Source: Isoetes taiwanensis (lineage: Eukaryota > Streptophyta > Lycopodiopsida > Isoetales > Isoetaceae). Taken from it: a stretch of DNA of 64,000 bases. Positions 11,574 to 21,127 of the stretch are shown piece by piece. Made by a program: the position numbers and the translations under genes. The stretch covers positions 3,685,950-3,749,949 of the forward strand of contig JAJEKV010000061.1 in assembly GCA_021234155.1 (NCBI GenBank). The letters run 5' to 3'. The notes under the pieces were generated by a model. It did no database searches. It was not told where the DNA came from and worked only from the letters and a program-made list of their open reading frames with translations. How positions within the stretch are numbered: the first letter of the stretch is position 1; each line of letters opens with the position of its first letter.

Positions 11574-12145
11574 TGTGAACCCCATGTGTACCCACTCGTT
11601 GAGTCCCTTGGACTCCCCATTCCCGACTTACGTTGATCCCTTGGATCCATACTGCAACATAGTCCAGTGCCCAATCGTTCCCAGAATGATTCTACATGTA
11701 GTCTCTTCCTTGATATCAATGATTTCTTACATAGGATACCAATTCCAGTGGCATGCTACCTCACATATGCATGCATGCATTAATGCCACTATTCCTTTAA
11801 ACTTGTAATCCTTATGTTTAATGGTCCTATATGACCTTAGGGTCCAACATATGTGCAGAACATACCTATATGACCTGCCCTAATGTCATATGGGACCATT
11901 AAATATAAGGATTATAGGTTTAAAGGACAAGTGTTATAAATGCATGCATGCAGATATATGGCGGCACGCCACTAAAGTTGGTATCCTATATAAGAGATCA
12001 TGATCTCAAAGAAGTGACAGAATGTACAATCGTTCTGGAAACGATGGGAACTGCACTATGTTGCAGTATGGATCCAAGGAATCAATACAAGTTTGGCGTG
12101 GGGACTCCAAGGGACTCAACGAGTGGGGAACCCAGGGGGTTCACA
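11574..12145. mobile_element. Foldback (MITE-like) element, 572 bp
   Basis: The two halves are inverted repeats of each other along almost their whole length, with about 80 percent identity by eye. The outer ends are TGTGAACCCC / GGGGTTCACA, and the centre lies near 11860. Both arms share phrases such as 'ccttggatccatactgcaa', 'catgcatgca' and 'aatggtc(c)'. Flanks are CAA on the left and CAG on the right, so a 3-bp target duplication with one change is possible. It interrupts the old minus-strand retroelement. It has no coding capacity, and a transcript would form a long hairpin. Confidence 0.85.
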
Positions 12146-12266
12146 CAGTAGCCAGACTGGACCTTTTGTAACATTCGAGATCTATGGTGGCATTTAGATT
12201 TCCATCTGTAATGATCAGTTGGTCTGTGGCATAATAGTGAATGCTTTTAGCTTGGTAGAGGAAAGA

Positions 12267-12533
12267 TCATCCAACCAATATTTCATAATCACCTAGATCT
12301 TCACTAGTCTTCCATACTCCAAATTCCAAAGGAAATTTAAGATCACCAATGTTAATGGTGAGTTGCCGAGTGACACCTTGAGGATGCGTGATATGACCAT
12401 TTGCAAGTTTGATATCATAAGGAGCTCGATGGAGTTGATTGATGCCCAGTTGATGGCTTAATTTGTCTGTGATAAGATTGACAGTGTTGCCACAATCGAG
12501 AGGAACGTGGTTGACTTGATGATTGCCAATCAT
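12267..12533 (-). pseudogene. Retropepsin-like aspartic protease of the old element
   Basis: The frame contains 'VPLDCGNTVNLITDKLSHQL', which matches the plant gypsy protease active-site pattern (hydrophobic-hydrophobic-D-x-G). It ends with 'DYEILVG', where the family reads roughly 'YDvILGmpWL', before a stop. Upstream the frame breaks near 12535. It would have processed the element's polyprotein. The N-terminal half of the element lies at 13640-13827 and 19025-19612. Confidence 0.7.
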
Positions 12534-13639
12534 GGCATGGACAGTAAGGCGTGGATGTCACAACAGCACTAACTAAAATAGTTGGAAGCGAGAGTTGTTC
12601 TCGAAGAGCAGGACAAAGCTTCAAGATGATAGCCAAGCTAAGAGGAATCTTGATTTTTGCAAGTTCTTCTTGAAGTTCGAGTGGTACTCGAGCAAAAGGG
12701 TCCTACAGGATCTACAACAGGCACGGGGTCCTTTGGGAATGAGACAGACACTTCGTTCAAAAGCTTGACTTCAGCAACAATGTTGGAATATAGTTGGGGT
12801 CATGAAGATGGTGTGGATGAGACTGGGTCAGTAGCCCATTGTTGTGCCTTATAGTAACATGAACATTTGCTAGTATGTGTCCTTCAGCATTTTGCATGAA
12901 ACGAAGAATGCTCTGTCGTAACTTGGGCATGACATGAGACACGAGTTGTTTCAAATCGGGGTTGAAGTGAACAGACCTAGTTGAATCCTTGGGTGGAACA
13001 GTAGTAACTGCATATGCCGAGTGGGTGTCTGTGGCAGAAGAGCATATGGTCGAGTTTCGTGAGTTTGACATGAAACAAGATTAACCTAGTTGGATTGATG
13101 GACTGGAGGATTGAGCATATGATAGATTTCTTTTGAGCGTGTTGGTCAAGAGGAGCTTATCTTGGAGTCTGTTGAGATTGTTGTTGTTGCAGCGGACATG
13201 GAGCTATAGGCCTTATTTACCATGGGCGACTCAAAGTTGGTAAGCCATGAGTTGGACTGAAGTTGTTTGGTTTGTTGGAAGCTGAACTTGGACTTGAAGA
13301 AGTTGAAGACACATGATGGCAATGTGGTGTCATTCATGACAATGAAAACTCTAAACTTTAGCAGGATCAAATGGAGCTCGAGATGATTGACCTTGGGATT
13401 TTTTTAATTGTGAATTTTATGGTACTGCTGGGGTGTGGTTTGTACTTGAAATGCCATCTTTTGACGAAAATGCAAGGGATGAGCATGGGTGCATTCGTTC
13501 CTTGTGATTGCATATATTGCAATATTTGCAATGAGGAGGACCATTAGAGGAATTACACCCGTTGGCAAGGTACCCTTGATAACTTACAGATGTAGCACCA
13601 AATTTGATTACATTGAGGTTGAGTGGATTATTGAAGCTT

Positions 13640-13827
13640 CATGGAATTTTCAGGAACTATGACAGGCTGTATAAACAAAAGATCTAAAAGAGAAGCATGA
13701 CAGAATGATTGATTAACTCGATGGTCTAGTCGAAAGATATGGGCTGCAAATATTCTATCATAAGACGAATAGCTGGATGCAGACCTTGAAGGAACCAGAC
13801 CAGTATCTGGCTCTTTTAGTTGGATAC
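13640..13827 (-). pseudogene. gag, C-terminal part, of the old element
   Basis: One minus-strand frame reads 'WFLQGLHPAIRLMIEYLQP', then 'SFD', a TAG, and 'TIELINHS'. This is the typical end of the retrotransposon gag domain. The first part of the same gag lies across the chromovirus at 19025-19612. When the insertion and one copy of its GATAC duplication are removed, the two pieces adjoin, with one frameshift close to the junction. Confidence 0.75.
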
Positions 13828-13889
13828 TGTGACGACCATACGGATATTCGCATCATACGAACATCATGTGCAAAAGGGTAGTTGCACAA

Positions 13890-13945
13890 GACAGGGTTTG
13901 AACTCGGTTGCGAGTCACACACCCTTGCCAAGTGCACTACCAATA
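13890..13945 (-). other. Antisense tRNA-like (SINE-head-like) segment in the LTR
   Basis: Read on the minus strand this segment has a D-arm-like phrase 'GGTAGTGCACTTGG' (13928-13941) followed about 25 bases later by a box-B/T-arm phrase 'GAGTTCAAACCC' (13894-13905). The layout resembles the tRNA-derived head of plant SINEs. The box A side is degenerate. The same segment occurs in the other two LTRs (box B at 18124-18135 and 18614-18625). No complete tRNA cloverleaf is present. Confidence 0.5.
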
Positions 13946-14039
13946 TATGTTGAAGACATTCCTTCACGTCTTCCTCATATGTGGAACTATCTCTAGGAGG
14001 TTCTATAATATTTCTAGAACCTAAATGCATGCGCGACAC

Positions 14040-14071
14040 TTGGCGCGATCTCATCCTTTGGAGTGGCGCGA
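14040..14071 (+). promoter_or_regulatory. Pair of E2F-like GGCGCGA motifs upstream of the LTR TATA box
   Basis: TTGGCGCGA (14040-14048) and TGGCGCGA (14064-14071) lie 20-50 bases upstream of the TATA box and resemble the plant E2F consensus TTTSGCGC. In the third LTR both are kept; in the second LTR the first is altered to GGTGCGA. Function is inferred. Confidence 0.45.
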
Positions 14072-14090
14072 TCCTGACCATTGGCCTAGA

Positions 14091-14098
14091 TATATAAG
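14091..14098 (+). promoter_or_regulatory. TATA box of the LTR promoter
   Basis: TATATAAG lies in the middle of the LTR. It is conserved at 18320-18327 and about 18810-18817 in the other two LTRs. It probably directs transcription of the element. Confidence 0.7.
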
Positions 14099-14387
14099 GA
14101 GGCACCTCCTTCTTGTCGAACCATTTCGGTTCAATGCCAGTCTTGAGCCTTCTAGGCATCTGTCTCGTATTCCTGCTTGCCTTCGGACCATTGTATTCCT
14201 GATTCTTGTTCATATATCAGATTCTTTGCCGATCTTGGCGTATTTCTTCCATATTCCTTGCATATTTTCCACGTATTTTCCTTGTTTTCGAGTAGGTTCA
14301 TGACAGTTTGAACAGGACTCCCCTACCGATTCTTGTCTGCTCTGATCCTAAGCATTTTTTTTGCTCGTATTTGGTGATTTTATATCA

Positions 14388-15333
14388 ATGGAGGAGGTTT
14401 CGACGTTATTACAGCAGATCCAGCAGCTTGTTCAAGTATGCCAACAGTTGCAGTTGGACAATAAAGAGCTTAAGGAACGTGTTGCTTCACATGAATCTGC
14501 TTCTAGTTCTGGATTGAGGCTATTAGAGCCTAAGATCAACCTGCCAGAGAAGTCTAACGGCACTCGGTCCAAGCTCCATAGTTTTTTGAATCAGATCAGA
14601 CCCTCATAGATATCCCACGGTCCAGGAACAAGTTGGGCTGATTGGCTCTCTCCTCACAGGGCCAGCTCTAAGTTGGTTTGCTCCTTTATTGGAGAAAGGA
14701 GCCTCAGAGTTACAAGATTTTGCTGCGTTCACTGCAGAGCTCAAGGCATGCTTTGGAGACACCGATCTTCAGCGCACAGCAGTCACAAAACTTTGCAATC
14801 TAAGGCAAGGCTCTCACCCAGCTTCAGTATATGCATCAGAACTTCGTCAAATTGCGGTAGATACTGCCTGGGATGATGTTGCACTTCGAGATTGTTTCCG
14901 AAGGGGGTTACGTGAGGATGTCAAGGATATGTTGTTGTCTATGGAAGATCCTCAGACCCTAGAAGAAGCCATCAGATTTGCAGTTCGATGTGATAATCGG
15001 CTCTTCGAACATAGGCAAGAGAGACGTAGTCAGGTCTTCCCAATCACACAAACGCCTGTAGCTACACCCTCCCCGTTGTCATCAGTAGAATCCATCAGGT
15101 CAGGACCTGAGCCTATGCAGATTGATCGGGCAATTCGAGGACCTTTATCTGCCACTGAGAAGCAGCGTCGGAGAGAGGCTAACCTTTGCCTCTACTGTGG
15201 AGGAGCTGGTCATATTGCTCGTGGATGCCCGGTGAAGCGCCCAAGTCAGTCGAAAAACTTCAGGGGCCGATCCAGTAGTAGGAGTCTCTCGTCGGCTGGC
15301 CTCCTTTTCTCAGACTCCTTCCCCATTTCTTGA
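14388..15333 (+). pseudogene. gag polyprotein of the chromovirus (frameshifted)
   Basis: It starts at the ATG at 14388 ('MEEVSTLLQQIQQL'), whose first 40 residues look like a coiled coil. The reading must change frame near 14605 to enter the capsid region ('GLIGSLLTGPALSWFAPLLE', then 'DCFRRGLREDVKDML'). It ends with a CCHC zinc knuckle 'CLYCGGAGHIARGCP' near 15190-15235 and a serine/arginine-rich tail. It would package the element's RNA. Apart from the one frame break the sequence is well preserved. Confidence 0.85.
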
Positions 15334-15334
15334 C

Positions 15335-15899
15335 ATGTTTATTCCATCGGATAAGGTCAGCAAGGCATTCTTCATCCCTATATCATTGAAATCAGAAGTT
15401 GGAGGATTGCAAGTGTTGGCGCAACTTGATTGTGGTGCAAATGCTTGTTTTATGGATAGTGCGTTCGCCAGTAAGCACGCCATCCCTAGAAGCAAGGTTG
15501 AGCATCCTGGTTCTGTCAAAGTGATTGATGGACGGGAGATCTCCTCGGGTGCAGTCACAGAATGTACTGTGCCTCTTCAGGTTTTGTTTGAAGGAGTCTC
15601 TTGTAGTATTTCCTTCAATCTCATTGCTAGCCCTCATGTACCTATAGTCTTGGGTCTGCCCTGACTCGAGCTACATAATCCGCAGATTGATTGGCGTACT
15701 AGATCATTTCGATTTGCTAGTTCTAGCTCTAGTTCCAGTTCATCTGCAGATCAAGTCTCTACACCAACATCGACTTCGATCCGTGCAGTATCGTGGGCCC
15801 CTGATTCCGTCCTTGCTGTTCCATGTTCTGATCCGACTCTTGCTTCTGCTTCAGTTCATGCCCCAGAATCTGACCATATTCTTGATGATGTCCCAGTAC
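15335..15899 (+). pseudogene. Aspartic protease of the chromovirus, with nonsense codon
   Basis: The retropepsin active site appears as 'VLAQLDCGANACFMD' (about 15413-15457). Near 15661 the highly conserved motif reads 'VLGLP', TGA, 'LELHNPQIDW', where gypsy elements have a tryptophan in place of the stop. The frame then continues through a serine-rich spacer to about 15899 ('ILDDVPVPF'). There the reverse-transcriptase domain should begin, but the sequence jumps to RNase H. Confidence 0.85.
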
Positions 15900-18030
15900 C
15901 CTTCCTTTGACACGCCTCACAGTTGAGGACGTGCCATTTGAATGGATTGTGGAAGCAGAATCTGTTTTTGTTACCCTGAAGCATGCTTTCACCACGGCGC
16001 CAGTCCTTGCTCATGCAGATCCTTTGCGCCCATATGTTGTCGAAGCAGATGCTTCTGATTTTGCGCTTGGTAGGATCCTGTCACAGGAGGGGAATGACCA
16101 TGAATTGCATCCAATTGCTTATCATTCACGGAAGTTTCAGGCTGCTGAAATCAACTCTTCCATTTATGACAAGGAGTTGTTGGCGATAGTGGATTCTTTC
16201 GAGGAGTGGAGACGTTTCCTGGAAGGATCTCCTTATAAGGTCATAGTCTACACAGATCATCAAAATCTAGAGTATTTTCAGTCTGCTCGAGTGCTCAACC
16301 GTCGCCAGGCCCGGTGGCATACTCAAGCATTTTCTCGGATTGATTTCGTGATCAAGTACCGTCCTGGATCCATCCAAGGGAAGCCTGATGCCTTATCTCG
16401 ACGCTCCTACCTTGAGCCCAAGCTAGACGATTCTGCATTTGACCAGCAATCACAGGTTATTCTAGGGCCTGATCGGTTCCAACTTATGGCCCTCACTTTG
16501 TTCGAGAGGCCTCGTGATACGGCCTTATTGGAGCCTGTTCGAGCATCTATGCCTTCCAATCCATTGGCTCAAGATGTATTTTCACGCCTTGGCTCTGCAT
16601 CATCTTCTCAGCAAATGCAATCAGACTATGATCATTTTGAGTTTCGAGATGGATTCTTGTTCCATGATGGGCTTCTGTATGTGCCAGATGGTGCTTCTAG
16701 GCTTCGGGTACTCCAGGCTTGCCGTGATTCACCTATGGCCGGACACTTTGGAGTAGCCAAAACTCTTGAACTTTATTAGTCGTGAGTATTGGTGGCCTGG
16801 GCTTCGTCGCTTTGTCGAAGCTTTTATTCGATCTTGTGACATCTGCTGTCGAGCCAAGGTTCCAAGGCATCTTCCTGATGGCCTTCTTCAGCCACTGTCG
16901 GTACCAGATGGACCTTACAAGAGCATTTCTATAGACTTTATCCCGGAGTTGTCAGTCTCTCAGGGTTATGATGCCATCATGGTTGTCGTTGATCGTTTCT
17001 CTAAGATGGCTCATTTTATTCACTGCAACGTTACCACCACCAGTGAGGGAACAACGGATCTTCTTCTTCGTGAAGTAGTCAGACTTCATGGCTTGCCCGA
17101 TATTATCGTCAGCGATCGTGGACCACAGTTTGTCGCAGGTTTTTGGAAGCGGCTTCTGGAATTATTGCATATCGACCGCTCACTGACATCTGGTCATCAT
17201 CCAGAAAGTAATGGGCAGGTGGAGCGCACTAATCAGACTCTGGAGCAATATTTAAGGTGCTTTATCAGTTATCAGCAGGATGATTGGGTCGATTATCTTC
17301 CACTAGCTGAGTTTGCCTATAATAACTCAGTACATACTTCCACTGGCCAGACTCCATTCTTTCTAAACTCTGGTCAGCATCCTCGTTGGTCCGTTAGCGT
17401 CGCTGGCGGTGACTCGGTCAATCCTAGTGCTGAGTCTCGACTTGAGAAACTCCAGGCTCTTCAATCGGATCTTCAGCATCATCTTCACCGAGCACAGGAA
17501 CGCTATCGGCATTATGCTGATTTGCATCGGCAGGAAGCTCCTAAGTTTCACGTTGGTGACCTTGTCTGGCTTCTTCGTAGGGACCTCCCTACTTCACGTC
17601 CCTACAATAAACTTGACTATCGTCGCCTTGGTCCTTACAGGATCACGACCCAGATCAGCAATGTGGCATTCCGGCTCGAGCTTCCTCCAGCTGTTCGGCT
17701 TCATGCAGTATTTCATGTTTCTCTATTGGAGCCCTACACAGTCAATACTTTCCCAGATCGCGTTCCTCCGCCGCCACCACCAGTAGCAATTGATGATCAT
17801 GAGGAGTTCGAGAGATTCTGGACTCCAAATTTCTTCGTCGACGATTGTATTACTTTGTCGATTGGGAAGGTTACTCGCCAAGTGATAGAACCTGGGAGCC
17901 TGCAGAGAATCTGAGTAATGCTCCTGATAAAATTGTGGAGTTTCATCGACGTTATCCGGATAAGCCAAGTTTGAGTACTCCGGCCCCAGCTTCGAGGACT
18001 CGTCGCCGTCGTAGGAGGTGGATGGTGTGA
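15900..18030 (+). pseudogene. RNase H, integrase and chromodomain region of the chromovirus
   Basis: The sequence enters at the very end of the RT connection ('LTVEDVPFEWIVEAE'). RNase H follows ('YVVEADASDFALG', 'YDKELLAIVDSFEEWR', 'VYTDHQNLEYF'). Integrase follows, with its HHCC finger ('HFGVAKTLEL', 'CDICCRAK') and DDE core ('ISIDFIPEL', 'IVSDRGPQF', 'HHPESNGQVERTNQTLEQY'). A chromodomain is at 17835-17950 ('[18 protein letters not shown]'), then a basic tail ending at a stop inside the LTR. There are one-base frame breaks near 16770 and 17810. The RT palm with YADD is absent, which is a large internal deletion. The chromodomain is the part that targets integration to marked chromatin in this group. 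Confidence 0.9.
18012..18025 (+). promoter_or_regulatory. Polypurine tract before the 3' LTR
   Basis: The purine-rich 'taggaggtggatgg' directly precedes the LTR start TGTGACG at 18026. It overlaps the 3' end of the coding region, as in many chromoviruses. Confidence 0.7.
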
Positions 18031-18526
18031 CGACCATACGGAGATTCACATCATACGAACATTATACTCGTATGTACAAAAGATGGTCGTCACACCGATG
18101 CAAAAGGGTAGTTGCACAAGACAGGGTTTGAACTCGGTTGCGAGTCACACACCCTTGCCAAGTGCACTACCAATACATGTTGAAGACATTTCTTCACGTC
18201 TTCCTCATATGTGGGACTATCTCCAGGAGGTTCTAGAATATTCTAGAACCTAAATGCATGCGGGACACTTGGTGCGATCTCATCCATTGGAGTGGCGCGA
18301 TCCTGACCATTAGCCTAGATATATAAGGAGGCACCTCCTTCTTGTCGAACCATTCTGGTTCAACGCCAGTATTGAGCCTTCTAGGCATCTGTCTTGTGTT
18401 CCTGCTTGCCTTCAGGCCATTGTATTTCTGATTCTTGTTCATATATCAAATTCTTTGCCGATCTTGGCATATTTCTTCCATATTCCTTGCATATTTTCCA
18501 CGTATTTTTCCTTGTTTTCGAGTAGG
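18026..18526 (+). repeat. Second LTR of the chromovirus, missing its last bases
   Basis: It is colinear with the 5' LTR and carries the 35 bp that the 5' copy lacks. It stops at 'gagtaggt' without the terminal 'tcatgaca', and at once joins the third LTR. The first 60 bases contain a 12-bp inverted repeat, TGTGACGACCAT and ATGGTCGTCACA. Confidence 0.9.
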
Positions 18527-19024
18527 TACGGATATTCGCATCATACGAACATTATATTCGTATGTACAAAAGATGGTCGTCACACGGATGCAAAAGGGTA
18601 GTTGCACAAGACAGGGTTTGAACTCGGTTGCGAGTCACACACCCTTGCCAAGTGCACTACCAATATCTATTGAAGATATTCCTTCACGTCTTCCTCATAA
18701 GTGGGACTATCTCCAGGAGAATCTAGAATATTCTAGAACCTAAATGCATGCGCGACAATTGGCGCGATCTCATCCATTGGAGTGGCGCGATCCTGACCAT
18801 TGGCCTAGATATATAAGGAGGCACCTCCTTCTTGTCGAACCATTCCGGTTCAACACCAGTCTTGAGCCTTCTAGGCATCTGTCTCGTGTTCCTGCTTGCC
18901 TTCGGGCCTTGTATTCCTGATTCTTGTTCATATATCAGATTCTTTGCTGATCTTGGCGTATTTCTTCCATATTCCTTGCGTATTTTCCACGTATTTTTCC
19001 TTGTTTTCGAGTAGGTTCATGACA
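18527..19024 (+). repeat. Third LTR, fused to the second, missing its first bases
   Basis: It begins at 'tacggatattcgc', so it lacks the first 11 bases (TGTGACGACCA) of the LTR. It runs to a full 3' end TTCATGACA and is followed by the GATAC duplication. It is therefore the original outer 3' end of the insertion. Confidence 0.9.
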
Positions 19025-19612
19025 GATACGCTTGCTGACAAGGATGAGCAGATGGTCAGCAAAGTCACGTGTAGATTCAATGGTTTACTGTTGCATATTA
19101 CTGATTTGCTTCAGAATCTATTGATCATTAGCAGAGGAGACATAACGAGCAAGAAACACGACTTGCATTTCCTGCCAACTTTGTTTCTAATGACTCTTGC
19201 TAGCCATGAGCCATTGATGTAGTGCGCCATGGAGCATGGTGGAAAAAATGTGGAACTTGATTTGAGGCTGTGAATGACCATTGAGGATAATCAAAGCCTC
19301 GAACTCTTCTAAGTGTGCTTTCACACTCTAACCTTGAGTGGACTTGCATTTAGCATTGCCAAAAATTGGATAGGGTAGTTTCAGATTAAGGCATGCGGTT
19401 GAAACAGAAGAAATCGTAGGGTTGCATGAAACATAGGTAGCAATACTACGTACTGGTATCTGGCCAAAATATGATGCCTGACAAGAAAACGAAGGACCAA
19501 CAACAGTCATATAAGTGGTTGCATAAGTACTTTTATCAAGAATGGAATTAAGTCCTCTTAATAGGTACTGCAAGTGCAAGAGAAGTTTTTTAATTGAGTC
19601 GGGTTGAGTCAT
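19025..19612 (-). pseudogene. gag, N-terminal part, of the old element
   Basis: Minus-strand frames give 'KLPYPIFGNAKCKS' and then 'HLEEFEALIILNGHS', 'MLHGALHQWLMASKSH', 'FADHLLILVSKRI', the typical first half of a gypsy gag. Several in-frame stops are TAG or TAA where the context suggests CAG or CAA, consistent with C-to-T decay. The gag continues on the far side of the chromovirus at 13827. Confidence 0.75.
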
Positions 19613-21127
19613 GTGAGTTGCTATATGCCTGCATTAATACAATTTGCTCTGCCAGGCTCCGTAGAAATTGATCTATAAGCTCTTTGGCCAAATTGATGGA
19701 CAAGATTTCGGCCAAACAAATTCCCGTATTGTTTACTGCCTATGAAGGCACATCCAATATGCTTAGATGGTGAGCAACATTGTTTTTGAACCATAGACAT
19801 CAAATAAGTTGGTCATTTAGGTCTAAAAAAGTTCATGGCTGCTTTTGCTCTAGAAATGGAACAATCCAACTTTATTGATCACACTCAATATCTTGCTATT
19901 TCTTAACATTGCCAACACCACAGCCTAAGAAAAAAGAATGTTGAAGACAACTACAGTATGACAAAAAAGAAGCTGCAATATATCAGCACCTATGAAGCTT
20001 CCATACATGACCATTGGTTACAACATGACCATAGATGAATGCCTATCCCTAAATAAAATCTAGAAAACAACTCTCACCTTTCCCTTTCCTTACAAAGCCT
20101 CTGGCGTGCCTTTTTGCTAGTTTTCTTTTCTTTTCTTTTTTATAGAAGGAAAAGTTAGAGGTTTGTTATTTGTGAGAAAAACTAAATATAACTTGCATAT
20201 TCTACATGTTTTACTCAAGATCTTTGGCAACCACGATACCATACCCAATATTTGTATTTATTTGACGTGTTCAAATTTGTGATACATGTTCCTTTGTCTC
20301 AATTGTGATAATTATTGATATTCTTTTCTGTATACTTTCTAATTCGGATTCTATATTATTGTTATATAATCCAAGCGGCCCGTTGTCCATGCAAACGTGT
20401 TCAGATTCTAAACACGTAATCTTGTTTACCATTAAATCAATATCTTTATCTAAGCTTCATCCTAAAATTACAAATTTAAAATTGCATTATTCAGAGGACA
20501 AAATTCTGGTTTAGCAGATACTTTAATAAAGAAAACTTAATCGGTCGGACATGTTTGGTCTAGAAATTCCAGAGTGTGGACTTTTAGCGACCATGAGATT
20601 GACGACTGCATGAAAACTGCAAAGGGGATGGAACTGTAATTTAATAGCACAATTTGCAGAGCATGGATTTGTCTTTAAGAGCATGCTATTTAAGTTATTG
20701 AAGTACACTATGCAGGTATTGTAAAGGAATAAGAAGATGCACATTGTCGATAGATAAACTTACAGGAAAGAATTTTCAATTTGATTTTAAAGGGCACACA
20801 ACAATGTGATACAGGCTCCCGTTATCAGCCATAGTGGGATATTACGGGGTCCCGTTATCACCCATCCAGGCAGTTATCAGTAATCTTCTAGGTTTTTTTC
20901 ACGCTTCCAGTTGTACCGCTAGTTCGTTATAAACTGCTGCGCTTATTTCTGGCTATGGCACCCGCCTCTTACATTTCCTAACTCTCCCTTCAATTCCCTT
21001 TCTTTCGATCCAAGAAGATTGAAATGGACGGATTTCGGCTTCGCCAGGTTTTTGTACTGAAAAATCTTGTGGATTCTTGGATTTAATCCCCTGTTTCTTC
21101 CCCTTTTGCATCAAATCTCTTCAAAAA
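19613..21127. other. No gene recognised; may contain the 5' end of the old element
   Basis: A minus-strand frame at 19621-19803 may be leader sequence of the old retroelement, but no LTR was found. The rest is AT-rich. Just upstream of the small gene, a phrase with 'cccgttatca' occurs twice (about 20818 and 20850). Confidence 0.4.

Larger units (their letters stand above)
12146..13827 (-). mobile_element. Old LTR retroelement, central fragment (gag end to protease)
   Basis: This minus-strand sequence holds the C-terminal half of a gag gene (13640-13827), a cysteine-rich phrase resembling a zinc knuckle ('HCKYCNICNHKERMHPC', near 13500, spacing imperfect), and a retropepsin-like protease (12267-12533). 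It is interrupted by the chromovirus at 13828 and by the foldback element at 12145. Many stops and frameshifts show it is older than both. Neither LTR was found. Confidence 0.7.
13828..14305 (+). repeat. 5' LTR of the chromovirus (478 bp)
   Basis: It begins TGTGACGACCATACGG and ends GGTTCATGACA. Compared with the two downstream LTRs it lacks about 35 bp near its start (after 'tacgaacat'). It carries a TATA box, two GGCGCGA motifs and an antisense tRNA-like segment. No clear tRNA primer-binding site follows at 14306. Confidence 0.95.
13828..19024 (+). mobile_element. Ty3/gypsy chromovirus with three LTRs
   Basis: The order is: LTR (13828-14305), gag, protease, RNase H, integrase, chromodomain, LTR (18026-18526), and a further LTR (18527-19024) fused directly to it. 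The whole block is flanked by one perfect 5-bp target-site duplication, GATAC (13823-13827 and 19025-19029). LTRs start TGTGACGACC and end TTCATGACA. The reverse-transcriptase core is deleted, and several frames are broken, so the copy is defective. It inserted into the gag gene of an older antisense element. Coding order and chromodomain identify the chromovirus group; I do not assign a clade. Confidence 0.95.

Noticed and set aside
13758-14213. 151-codon antisense frame in the chromovirus 5' LTR
   Set aside because: It covers LTR and flank, is repeated in part in the other LTR (18233-18442), and has no domain.
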